Positions 1-5,491 of a stretch of 9,233 nucleotides of DNA are shown here, in pieces. The notes beneath the pieces are model-generated. The model was not told the origin of the DNA. It saw nothing but the letters and a program-made list of their open reading frames with translations, and made no database searches. Each line of letters begins with the position of its first letter. The stretch's first letter is position 1. Source of the stretch: Planctomycetales bacterium (GTDB lineage: Bacteria; Planctomycetota; Phycisphaerae; SM23-33); assembly GCA_030592655.1 (NCBI GenBank), contig JAUVIQ010000122.1, positions 1 to 9,233 of the forward strand, in the 5' to 3' direction. A program made the translations under genes and the position numbers.

Positions 1-603
1 CAGAAACTCGTGGATCGTCTGCAGGATAAACAGCCTACGCTTGTCAACGAGGTCGTCGGCGAACGGGTATCCATAGGCCTGCTCCAGCGAGTGCTCCAGA
101 ACCTCCTGCGAAACGGTATCGCCATCCGCGACCTGGCGCAGATTCTGGAAGTTCTCGGAGACAACTCGGCCAGGACCAAGGACATCGGGACACTGACGGA
201 ACTGACGCGGAAAGTGCTGACCAGGACGATCACCGAACAATACTGCGACGTCGAAGGTAAAATCCAGGCAATCGTCATGGAACCCTCGCTGGAGTACGAA
301 CTTCGCAACACCATAAGCACCGATCAAGGCCAGGAAACATTCGCAGTAGCGCCGGAACGGGCAATGGAACTGGGGCGAAAAATCGCCGAGGCGTGGAGAA
401 CCGCAATGGAGGCAGGGCACGACAAAGCCGTTATGCTATGCGATTCCAGACTCAGGCCGCACATCGGCGATATGCTCGCCCGGCAGATGCCGCAACTGCC
501 GATACTCGCCTATGACGAAATTACAATCGGAACGAAAGTGGATTCCGTCGCCACCGTTTCCATCCAGGCCCTCCAGGCCCAGGAGGTCGCCACCGCAGGA
601 TGA
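1..603 (+). CDS. flhA: Flagellar export apparatus protein FlhA, C-terminal part (5' end outside window)
   Basis: Reading frame 1 is open from the first base (QKLVDRLQDKQP...) and stops with TGA at 601-603, so only the last 200 residues are present. FlhA is the large inner-membrane subunit of the flagellar type III export gate. Its cytoplasmic C-terminal domain forms the nonameric ring that docks chaperone-substrate complexes. The visible part is this cytoplasmic domain: the conserved stretch around VNEVVGERVSIGLLQRVLQN, followed by the RDL-QILE and D-RT-D-L-E--R segments, and near the end the P-LAYDEI motif. No transmembrane part is in the window. The C-terminus (ALQAQEVATAG) looks normal. 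A GTG at position 10 is only an internal valine. It is the first gene of a packed block that runs into fliA. Family identification is confident. Confidence 0.96.
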   Translation, partial: QKLVDRLQDKQPTLVNEVVGERVSIGLLQRVLQNLLRNGIAIRDLAQILEVLGDNSARTKDIGTLTELTRKVLTRTITEQYCDVEGKIQAIVMEPSLEYELRNTISTDQGQETFAVAPERAMELGRKIAEAWRTAMEAGHDKAVMLCDSRLRPHIGDMLARQMPQLPILAYDEITIGTKVDSVATVSIQALQAQEVATAG

Positions 604-621
604 TAATTTCAGGCATAGAAT

Positions 622-873
622 ATGGTCCTTTATGGACGAAATAATAATATGCGACAGATTGCGATAACATTATCCGCCATAACCTTCTTCGCCCTTGCAT
701 TCGTGGGATGGTGCAGCGATGTACCCGTCTTCGTTTGCGGAACCAGGGCGCTGGCCGGTGCGGGAATAATGTACATCGTAATCAGTATGGCCGGAACCGC
801 CGTTATTCGCATTATCGCCGATGCAGCCGTAAAGTCCGCTACCGACAACACTAACGCCGGGAAACAACAATAG
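622..873 (+). CDS. Small two-helix membrane protein between flhA and fliA, unknown function
   Basis: I do not recognise this 83-residue protein. Two hydrophobic segments are clear, roughly residues 12-30 (IAITLSAITFFALAFVGWC) and 43-66 (ALAGAGIMYIVISMAG...). They are joined by a short loop with two cysteines, and a polar tail follows. That predicts a helical hairpin in the inner membrane. The start is uncertain. ATG 622 has only a weak AGG eight bases upstream, and an in-frame ATG at 649 (MRQIAI...) would begin just before the first helix. The gene lies 18 bases after flhA, and its TAG stop overlaps the fliA GTG start by one base, which implies translational coupling and a role in the flagellar operon. 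This slot is where many bacteria carry flhF and flhG, but there is no resemblance to those GTPase/ATPase proteins. Confidence 0.75.
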   Translation: MVLYGRNNNMRQIAITLSAITFFALAFVGWCSDVPVFVCGTRALAGAGIMYIVISMAGTAVIRIIADAAVKSATDNTNAGKQQ

Positions 874-1646
874 TGAGCACTCAAACCGACAAGACGGCGC
901 CTGAAATAATCTCCACAAAGGCGCTCCGCGCGAAGATTACACAGGCATACGCCAGGCAGTCGCGGGAAGCAGCCGAGGAACAGTGGATTCTCGAAAATCT
1001 TCCGATGGTCAGACATATCGCGCAAAAGGTCGCCTCATACTTATCCAACCAGGACGACATGGAAGACCTGATTTCGGCCGGTACGGTCGGGCTGGTGCAG
1101 GCGGCACGCGCCTACGACACCGACAGTGACGCCGAAGTCAGAACCTATGACTACATCCGCGTGCGCGGCGCCATTATCGACGAACTGAGGCACAATTCTT
1201 TCGTACCCTCGGCTGTGCATAAGCAAATTCGCCAGATTCGCCAGGCATACGAAAATTTAACCGCTGCGACGGGCGTTCCGCCGGACGACGACGAACTTGC
1301 ACAAGAGGTCGGAATCTCGCAGGAACAGTTGTATCGAACGCTCCAGACGGCACGGAAGCAACAATTCCTCTCCATCAACGGCCTGTCTGAAGACTCGCCG
1401 ACAGCCGGACCGATGATTATCGACAAACTGTCTTCACCGGACGCGCAAGTCGAGCGAACCGAAACAATAGAACTCCTGACCGGAGCAATCAAGGAACTAC
1501 CGAAAAGAGACCGGACGCTTCTGCTTCTGTACTACGAACGCGATCTGACCATGAAGGAGATCGCGCAGGTGCTGGACATTACCGAGTCACGCGTCAGCCA
1601 ACTGCACGCAAGCGCGCTGTTCAAACTGTCGGTAAAACTGGGATAG
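873..1646 (+). CDS. fliA: RNA polymerase sigma factor FliA (sigma-28), FliA/WhiG family
   Basis: This alternative sigma factor directs late flagellar transcription (flagellin, flgM, motor or chemotaxis genes) and is held inactive by FlgM until the hook is complete. The 257 residues match the family length. Region 2 lies at about 40-106, with DDMEDLISAGTVGLVQAARA and the family-typical TYDYIRVRGAIIDELR, where the usual F-TYA is TYD. Region 3 covers about 111-165. Region 4 is at about 205-255, with a helix-turn-helix in LTMKEIAQVLDITESRVSQL. The start is GTG 873, overlapping the preceding stop, with a GGGA element ten bases upstream; no other early start is available. Two sequences downstream (near 3428 and 3904) match the sigma-28 promoter pattern, and flgM and flagellin follow on the same strand, which supports the assignment. 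Confidence 0.96.
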   Translation: MSTQTDKTAPEIISTKALRAKITQAYARQSREAAEEQWILENLPMVRHIAQKVASYLSNQDDMEDLISAGTVGLVQAARAYDTDSDAEVRTYDYIRVRGAIIDELRHNSFVPSAVHKQIRQIRQAYENLTAATGVPPDDDELAQEVGISQEQLYRTLQTARKQQFLSINGLSEDSPTAGPMIIDKLSSPDAQVERTETIELLTGAIKELPKRDRTLLLLYYERDLTMKEIAQVLDITESRVSQLHASALFKLSVKLG

Positions 1647-1652
1647 ACAACC

Positions 1653-1865
1653 ATGGCCGATAACACAGACTACAGAGTGAACGCGACGGACAGTTCCTTC
1701 AGGCCTACACCGCTGACGGATAAGAAAAACCAGGAAAAGAAAGAACCGTCCAGGAAAAAGAAACGCAGCACACCCAAAGCGAACGTAAATAAGAATACCG
1801 CCTCGAACGCTGAAAGGACCGAAACAGAAACCGAAAAAGACCATTTGGTGGATTATTACGCCTGA
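1653..1865 (+). CDS. Short charged, probably disordered protein, unknown function
   Basis: This 70-residue ORF starts at ATG 1653, six bases after the fliA stop, and ends 13 bases before the next gene. I do not recognise it. It is very rich in lysine, glutamate, threonine and asparagine (KKNQEKKEPSRKKKRSTPK), with no hydrophobic core, cysteine or membrane segment until a short hydrophobic end, HLVDYYA. It is therefore predicted to be intrinsically disordered with a basic centre. The ribosome-binding site is weak (GGGA within the fliA 3' end), so expression probably depends on coupling to fliA. Its place in a tight same-strand series argues that it is real, but codon-level support is limited for so biased a composition. 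Comparison with relatives, especially of the terminal DYYA segment, would decide. Confidence 0.55.
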   Translation: MADNTDYRVNATDSSFRPTPLTDKKNQEKKEPSRKKKRSTPKANVNKNTASNAERTETETEKDHLVDYYA

Positions 1866-1878
1866 AAGGACACTATTG

Positions 1879-2091
1879 ATGCATTTGGAAACGTCAGGAT
1901 TACTGAAGCGGGAACAGGTGAAAATGAACGGTCATTGCCGGCTTGGAAGCGAAACCGACAGCGTTACGCCGTCCGTCAGACCAAGGGCAAAAATCGTCGA
2001 ACAAGACGAGAAAAACACGATTGTAGAAGTCGTATGTCATTGCGGTGAAAAGATTTACCTGCATTGCACCTACGCCAAAGCCATCGAGTAA
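1879..2091 (+). CDS. Small cysteine-motif protein, unknown function
   Basis: This 70-residue protein starts at ATG 1879, preceded by GAAAGGA with eight bases of spacing; a TTG at 1876 and an ATG at 1924 are alternatives. I do not recognise a named family. The N-terminal half is polar and variable in character. The C-terminal half looks folded: RAKIVEQDEKNTIVEVVCHC begins alternating hydrophobic strands, followed by GEKIYLHC. The C-x-C-x7-C arrangement, with a histidine beside two of the cysteines, could be three ligands of a metal site or half of a zinc ribbon. A fourth cysteine-type ligand is not obvious unless the more N-terminal HC pair (NGHCRLG) contributes. No signal peptide or membrane helix is visible, so it should be cytoplasmic. 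It sits between fliA and the two lipoprotein genes. Confidence 0.7.
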   Translation: MHLETSGLLKREQVKMNGHCRLGSETDSVTPSVRPRAKIVEQDEKNTIVEVVCHCGEKIYLHCTYAKAIE

Positions 2092-2159
2092 CAGGCGAAA
2101 CAGACTAAAAACAAGGATGATTTATGAAACGACCAAGAATTCAGAAAGGAGTACTTCCA

Positions 2160-2732
2160 ATGCGACAGACTATCGGAATTGCAATTACAGGTCTCTTTGT
2201 AATCCTCATGCTCACCGGGTGCGAATGGAACACGGCTGATTCAGTCGGGCCTGAGGCTACGAACGACACCGGGACAAATGGCGGGCAAACGTATCTCGAC
2301 AAGACTGCCATACGCGACGATGCCGGGAAAGATACCAACAACGCGGTCGATGCCGCAATAGAATGGGCAAAGAAATACGCCAAAGCCTCCGCAAAATGCG
2401 ACCAGTTGCTTCAGGAAAACCGCCAACTGAGGCAAAAGCAACTGACGCACCAGCAGCAGGTTACCACACTGAAAAGCGAACTGAACAGCGCCGAAAAGGA
2501 ACTCGCCCAAGCCAACACCATGCTTCTGGAGATGAAAACGGAACTGGAAAAATGGAAAACCAACATCCTGGGTTTCCGCAACGAGATGCGCCAGTCCCAA
2601 AAGGCCCAACTGGACGCTCTGGTCAGGATAATGACGCTTATCGGCGGAGAAGTCGTCGAAAAACCGACCGCAGCAAAACCGGCGACGAAAACAACCGACG
2701 ATAAAGAGGAGAAAACTGGTGGCAAGACTTGA
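2160..2732 (+). CDS. Coiled-coil lipoprotein of the flagellar operon
   Basis: The predicted product is an exported lipoprotein of 190 residues. From ATG 2160 the protein begins with a classic type II signal peptide: MRQ, a hydrophobic core, then the lipobox LTGC with the lipidated cysteine at residue 21. AAGGAG at 2146-2151, eight bases upstream, supports this start. An in-frame ATG at 2124 with its own AAGGA would add 12 residues (KRPRIQK...) and cannot be excluded. After a polar linker rich in T, N and D comes a long coiled coil at about residues 79-158 (QLLQENRQLRQKQ onward), with regular heptad leucines. Then follow a short hydrophobic patch (RIMTLIGGEVVE) and a lysine/threonine tail. The 3' end overlaps the next lipoprotein gene by 14 bases, so the two are probably made together. 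I infer a periplasmic or envelope structural role, perhaps a ring or scaffold component, but see no named family. Confidence 0.82.
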   Translation: MRQTIGIAITGLFVILMLTGCEWNTADSVGPEATNDTGTNGGQTYLDKTAIRDDAGKDTNNAVDAAIEWAKKYAKASAKCDQLLQENRQLRQKQLTHQQQVTTLKSELNSAEKELAQANTMLLEMKTELEKWKTNILGFRNEMRQSQKAQLDALVRIMTLIGGEVVEKPTAAKPATKTTDDKEEKTGGKT

Positions 2733-3420
2733 TAAAATCTCGACCCTGACGATGTTGTCTCTGGTCTGGGTGGCTCTGCCGGGATGTCAGGAACCGTACA
2801 AAATCGGGCACTATATCAGTCAGACTGAGGACTTCGCCCGGATTAACCGCGTGGTTTTCGTCCAATTAACCGGCCAGGACAGTTGTCCCGGAATAGCCGA
2901 GGACCTGACCACCGCACTGTCCCACGCCGTTCGAAATCACAGGCTCTTCCGCCTGGACGTAGTAACCAGGGAAGACCCGAGGTGCAAAATCGTCTCGCTG
3001 GACGGGCGAGAGGGATTTACCATAAGGCAACTTCGGGATATGCGGGAAACCTTCAAGTGCGACGCGATCCTGCTCGGAGCGGTAAGGGATTTCCGACCGC
3101 ATCCACGTATGCAGATGGGGCTGGACCTGCGACTGATGGACCTGAGAAGCGGCAAACTGGTCTGGGCGGTCGAACACGTCTGGGACACGACAGACAAGAC
3201 TGTTACCAAACGGATTAAACACTTCTTCAAAAACCAGATGCGCGACGGGTACGAACCGATGAACTGGCAACTCGCAATGATAAGCCCCAAGGCATTCGAG
3301 AAATTCGTCGCATTCGAGGTCGTCGAGACCCTCCCCGACAAATCGGTTGCAAAGACAAAAAGCAAATGGCCATGGCGGATAACTTTAGGAAAAAATAAAA
3401 AAAATCGAAAAACTTTCTGA
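2719..3420 (+). CDS. Lipoprotein related to the TolB-N/CsgG/LpoB/FlgO fold
   Basis: The start is GTG 2719 with AGAGGAG seven bases upstream, inside the end of the preceding gene. The 233-residue product has a lipoprotein signal ending in the lipobox ALPGC (cysteine 23). The mature part alternates strands and helices: RVVFVQL near 44, EDLTTALSHAVRNHRLFRL at about 61-79, CDAILLGAVRDFRP at about 114-127, and LDLRLMDLRSGKLVWAVEHVW at about 135-155. The order of a predicted N-terminal strand, a helix covering 'x-hx-LF-', then 'DAILLG-V--F' and 'hhDh-sGKLVW' is characteristic of envelope proteins of the TolB-N/CsgG/LpoB/FlgO type. In Vibrio, FlgO-like lipoproteins with this fold serve the flagellum at the outer membrane. 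The tail is lysine- and asparagine-rich over A-runs. Exact family membership and localisation are inferred. Confidence 0.8.
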   Translation: MARLDKISTLTMLSLVWVALPGCQEPYKIGHYISQTEDFARINRVVFVQLTGQDSCPGIAEDLTTALSHAVRNHRLFRLDVVTREDPRCKIVSLDGREGFTIRQLRDMRETFKCDAILLGAVRDFRPHPRMQMGLDLRLMDLRSGKLVWAVEHVWDTTDKTVTKRIKHFFKNQMRDGYEPMNWQLAMISPKAFEKFVAFEVVETLPDKSVAKTKSKWPWRITLGKNKKNRKTF

Positions 3421-3427
3421 AATGCCT

Positions 3428-3454
3428 TTAAGTCATCGGGATAACCGACGACAA
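3428..3454 (+). promoter_or_regulatory. Candidate sigma-28 (FliA) promoter for flgM
   Basis: TTAAGTCA (3428-3435), an 11-base spacer and GACGACAA (3447-3454) resemble the enterobacterial sigma-28 pattern TAAAGTTT-N11-GCCGATAA. The match is 5 of 8 and 6 of 8 positions with exact spacing. The first six bases are the same as in the better candidate before flagellin. It lies about 34 bases before the flgM start, so the leader would be short. Confidence 0.5.
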
Positions 3455-3487
3455 TAATATCGACCGAAGGTCTTGGGAGTTATGAAC

Positions 3488-3763
3488 GTGCGAATAGACG
3501 GACCCAACAGAACGGATATACCCAGCCCGTCAGAGGGCAACGCGGACAAAAGGCCAGTCGCCGGATCGTCCGGTACGCCCGAAGCCGCACCGACCAGGAT
3601 CGGTGAGGAAACATGCAAATCTTACATCCAAAAAGCATCCGCCTGCGAAGAGGTGAACCTCCAAGCCGTTACCGATGCGAAAAAACTCATCGAATCAGGG
3701 CAACTGGACACGCCCGAAGCGGTCAACCGGGCCGCTGAAAGAATTATCTCTATAGGGATATAG
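3488..3763 (+). CDS. flgM: Anti-sigma-28 factor FlgM
   Basis: FlgM binds sigma-28 and blocks late flagellar transcription until it is exported through the finished hook-basal body. The C-terminal half (about residues 53-91: EEVNLQAVTDAKKLIESGQL and the following DTPEAVNRAAERII) fits the FlgM sigma-binding helices, with the usual 'V--hK--I-SG-hD-----A---h' pattern. The N-terminal half is polar and probably disordered, as in the family. I chose GTG 3488 because GGGAG lies eight bases upstream and because it gives MRIDGPNR, close to the 'MxIxGP' beginning of other FlgM proteins. ATG 3482 (two residues longer) and TTG 3473 are alternatives, but GGGAG sits too close to the first and overlaps the second. 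Two cysteines 11 apart are unusual for FlgM. A candidate sigma-28 promoter lies just upstream and tandem terminators follow, so flgM is probably monocistronic. Confidence 0.85.
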   Translation: MRIDGPNRTDIPSPSEGNADKRPVAGSSGTPEAAPTRIGEETCKSYIQKASACEEVNLQAVTDAKKLIESGQLDTPEAVNRAAERIISIGI

Positions 3764-3772
3764 CAGCGTATT

Positions 3773-3793
3773 ACCCTTGTAAATAGGGTTTTT
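3773..3793 (+). terminator. Weak intrinsic terminator after flgM
   Basis: A short hairpin ACCCT/AGGGT (3773-3777 with 3785-3789, seven-base loop) is followed directly by five T (3789-3793, the first shared with the stem). It sits ten bases after the flgM stop and just before a much stronger hairpin, so it may be a first step of a tandem terminator. Confidence 0.4.
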
Positions 3794-3796
3794 GAC

Positions 3797-3831
3797 GGGA
3801 TTTTGCATGGATGCAAAATCCCTTCTTTTTT
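3797..3831 (+). terminator. Strong intrinsic terminator of flgM
   Basis: A perfect 12-base inverted repeat, GGGATTTTGCAT (3797-3808) and ATGCAAAATCCC (3811-3822), is followed by TTC and six T (3823-3831). This separates the flgM transcript from the flagellin promoter about 75 bases further on. Confidence 0.88.
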
Positions 3832-3903
3832 CGCTTTTTCCGAACCACAAAAACGTCATTTCCCACTTTTTTTCCCAATACCAAGAAATTTTTCCTATTC
3901 CCC
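3832..3903 (+). promoter_or_regulatory. T-rich stretch upstream of the flagellin promoter
   Basis: The gene-free region 3764-4070 contains the two terminators, this AT-rich segment, a sigma-28 promoter and a long leader. The segment here has several T-tracts (TTTTT, TTTTTTT, TTTTT) broken by short C runs. It is placed directly upstream of the -35 box, where an UP-element-like or bent-DNA activating region would be. No ORF or specific operator is seen; the function is inferred from position and composition only. Confidence 0.3.
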
Positions 3904-3930
3904 TTAAGTTATCTATCTTGCCATCGATAA
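3904..3930 (+). promoter_or_regulatory. Sigma-28 (FliA) promoter of the flagellin gene
   Basis: TTAAGTTA (3904-3911), exactly 11 bases, then ATCGATAA (3923-3930) match TAAAGTTT-N11-GCCGATAA at 6 of 8 positions in each box, including the invariant CGATAA of the -10 box. Transcription would begin near 3937, leaving a leader of about 130 nt before the flagellin start. The gene for the cognate sigma factor is in the same window. Confidence 0.75.
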
Positions 3931-3957
3931 GTAACCGTGGAACAGTTACCGCCTGAT

Positions 3958-4036
3958 AAGCAAACAAGCGGCTTGGGCTGTTTGGCTGCTTTTTAGAAAT
4001 ACTTGGTACGGAAACAGGCTGCGTTGGTCTGTTGGG
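3958..4036 (+). promoter_or_regulatory. Structured flagellin leader with terminator-like hairpin
   Basis: GCAAACAAGC (3960-3969) can pair with GCTGTTTGGC (3977-3986), with one bulge on each side. Three bases later comes TTTTT (3990-3994), so the hairpin resembles an intrinsic terminator inside the flagellin leader. A later AAACAG (4012-4017) could pair either with CTGTTT of the hairpin's right arm (3978-3983) or, through AACAG, with CTGTT at 4029-4033, which would give mutually exclusive folds. The motif TTGG-n-CTGTT-n-GG occurs twice (3973-3985 and 4024-4036). The regulatory role is inferred; no known riboswitch is recognised. Confidence 0.35.
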
Positions 4037-4070
4037 TAAGAAAAACTCTATTTTATGAGGGAGAACTTAC

Positions 4071-5279
4071 ATGCTAGCAATCAAAAGCAATCTAATGGCT
4101 GATAATGCAGCCAGGCACCTCGGTCGGAGTTATAACGCTCTGTCCACATCAGTTGAGAGGCTTTCGTCCGGCCTGAGGATTAACTCCTCAAAGGACGACG
4201 CGGCAGGCCTGGCCGTGAGAGAGTTGATCCGGGCAGACGTAGCGATGTTCAAGCAAGCGTCCAGGAATGCGATGGACGGAGTCAACCTGCTCCAGACGGC
4301 GGAAGGTGCGATGGCGTCGATGGACGAAATCCTGATCCGCATGAAGGAACTGGCAGAACAGGCGTCGAACGATACGTACAGTACGAAACAGCGCGACATC
4401 ATGGATGAAGAGTTCACTCAGCTGTCAGAGGAAATCACTCGTATCGCGAACTCGACGAAGTACAACGAGAGGCAATTGCTGAACGCCGCGGGCACCACGG
4501 TCGCTATCCACCTCGGTGACGGCACGATCGACGTTACGTCGGCTGACATGACGGCAACCGGGCTTTCTCTGGACAGTAACGCTGCAGTAAAAGAGGTCTG
4601 GAAGCATTCGATCTACAAAAGCAGCGCCGACGACCTCTACCTGGCGGCCGCCCAAATCACCGCCGGAAACGAGCACGTCGAGTTCCTGTTCAGCGTGGAC
4701 GGCGCACCAGCCGTTGATGCTGACTTGACCGCCTACATCGGCACCGGCATCAGCCTGAACGACCTGGTGACGGAGATTAACACCGCCGCCGGTTACGCTG
4801 CCGCCACTGCTGTGTACGACGCGGACTATGGTGCGTATCGGCTTCACCTGTCGGCCCAGACCGCCGGTGACACGACCGTAACGTGGAACGCCACCGGCGC
4901 CAACAGTACGGCTTTTGACCTCGACGCCGATTGGGTAGGAAGCGCTCCGTTAACTGACGGTTCCGATGCCGGTGGTTCGGTTTCACTGGCCAGCGCCACG
5001 GCGGCACAAGCCGCTTTGGGCGCCGTCTCCACCGCAATCGAAGACAAGGATACCTACCGCGCCAAACTCGGTTACTGGATGAACCGTCTGGAAGCGGCTT
5101 CGACGGTTCTCCAAATTCAGTCCGAGAACCTCTCTGCCGCTGAATCGCGAATTTCGGACGTCGATGTTGCGACCGAAATGGCGGCTATGACGAGGAACCA
5201 GGTACTGGCACAGGCAGGTATCGCCATGCTGGGACAGGCAAACATGATGCCCCAGATGGCGCTGCGACTGCTTACCTAG
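4071..5279 (+). CDS. fliC: Flagellin (filament protein)
   Basis: This 402-residue protein builds the flagellar filament after export through the hollow core. The N-terminal D0/D1 region (about 1-140) has the conserved segments SVERLSSGLRINSSKDDAAG, NAMDGVNLLQTAEGAM and ILIRMKELAEQASND. The C-terminal D1/D0 region (about 325-402) has NRLEAASTVLQIQSENLSAA, then ESRISDVDVATEM and the end QMALRLLT. The central part (about 141-310) is variable and includes a segment like the flagellin IN/hook-IN motif (ISLNDLVTEINTAAGYAAAT followed by AVYDADYGAYRLHLSAQTAG, about 227-266). It is richer in aromatic residues than many flagellins. ATG 4071 is preceded by GAGGGAGA (4057-4064). A sigma-28 promoter lies upstream and a strong terminator follows, so the gene is transcribed alone. 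Codon use is similar to neighbouring flagellar genes. Confidence 0.97.
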   Translation: MLAIKSNLMADNAARHLGRSYNALSTSVERLSSGLRINSSKDDAAGLAVRELIRADVAMFKQASRNAMDGVNLLQTAEGAMASMDEILIRMKELAEQASNDTYSTKQRDIMDEEFTQLSEEITRIANSTKYNERQLLNAAGTTVAIHLGDGTIDVTSADMTATGLSLDSNAAVKEVWKHSIYKSSADDLYLAAAQITAGNEHVEFLFSVDGAPAVDADLTAYIGTGISLNDLVTEINTAAGYAAATAVYDADYGAYRLHLSAQTAGDTTVTWNATGANSTAFDLDADWVGSAPLTDGSDAGGSVSLASATAAQAALGAVSTAIEDKDTYRAKLGYWMNRLEAASTVLQIQSENLSAAESRISDVDVATEMAAMTRNQVLAQAGIAMLGQANMMPQMALRLLT

Positions 5280-5302
5280 TAAGCATTGACAATTGAGCGA
5301 AA

Positions 5303-5358
5303 TAAGGCGGCCTGATTAACTCAACCGCACCAAGCACCGACCCCCCCAGGTCGCCTTA
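5303..5358 (+). repeat. Long-loop inverted repeat after flagellin
   Basis: TAAGGCGGCCTG (5303-5314) pairs with CAGGTCGCCTTA (5347-5358) over 12 bases with one G-U pair, around a 32-base loop that ends in a C7 run. No T-run follows, so it is not a classic terminator. It could be a stabilising 3' structure on the flagellin mRNA, placed just before the real terminator. Confidence 0.55.
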
Positions 5359-5367
5359 GTTATTGAC

Positions 5368-5429
5368 CCGGCTGCGGGGACAGAGAGAGTACAACCTACT
5401 CTCAACGTCCTCGCAGCCGGTTTTTTTTT
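5368..5429 (+). terminator. Strong intrinsic terminator of the flagellin gene
   Basis: CCGGCTGCGGGGAC (5368-5381) pairs with GTCCTCGCAGCCGG (5407-5420) over 14 bases with one G-U. An inner GAGAGT/ACTCTC extends the helix, and nine T follow (5421-5429). This ends the abundant flagellin transcript before the convergent HEPN gene. Confidence 0.93.
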
Positions 5430-5459
5430 AGAGCATTTCACGTCAATTTTTCTATTTTC

Positions 5460-5491
5460 GGATAAAACATCCTGACGGCGAAATCCCCGTC
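5460..5491 (-). terminator. Possible weak terminator of the HEPN gene
   Basis: Read on the minus strand, GACGG and CCGTC form a five-base stem (5491-5487 with 5478-5474) that begins in the stop codon. It is followed by a second small GGAT/ATCC hairpin containing TTTT. The stem is short and the T-run poor, so this is only a possibility. Confidence 0.22.

Noticed and set aside
630..1025. Minus-strand open frame opposite the small membrane gene and the start of fliA
   Set aside because: It is a shadow of two overlapping + strand genes, with no ribosome-binding site or recognisable sequence.
2045..2239. Open frame overlapping the cysteine-motif and coiled-coil lipoprotein genes
   Set aside because: It is in a different frame from both neighbours and its composition is that of a frame shadow; the lipoprotein frame has a signal peptide and ribosome-binding site.
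3390..3404. A6-T-A8 run near the end of the second lipoprotein gene as a slippage or phase-variation site
   Set aside because: A shift here would change only the last few residues of a lysine-rich tail, so a switching function is unlikely.
3952..3959. CCTGATAA as a second sigma-28 -10 box before flagellin
   Set aside because: The matching -35 position (3933-3940) fits only about 2 of 8 bases; the site at 3904-3930 is clearly better.
5341..5347. C7 homopolymer as a contingency locus
   Set aside because: It lies in a hairpin loop after the flagellin stop, not in a reading frame or between promoter boxes.
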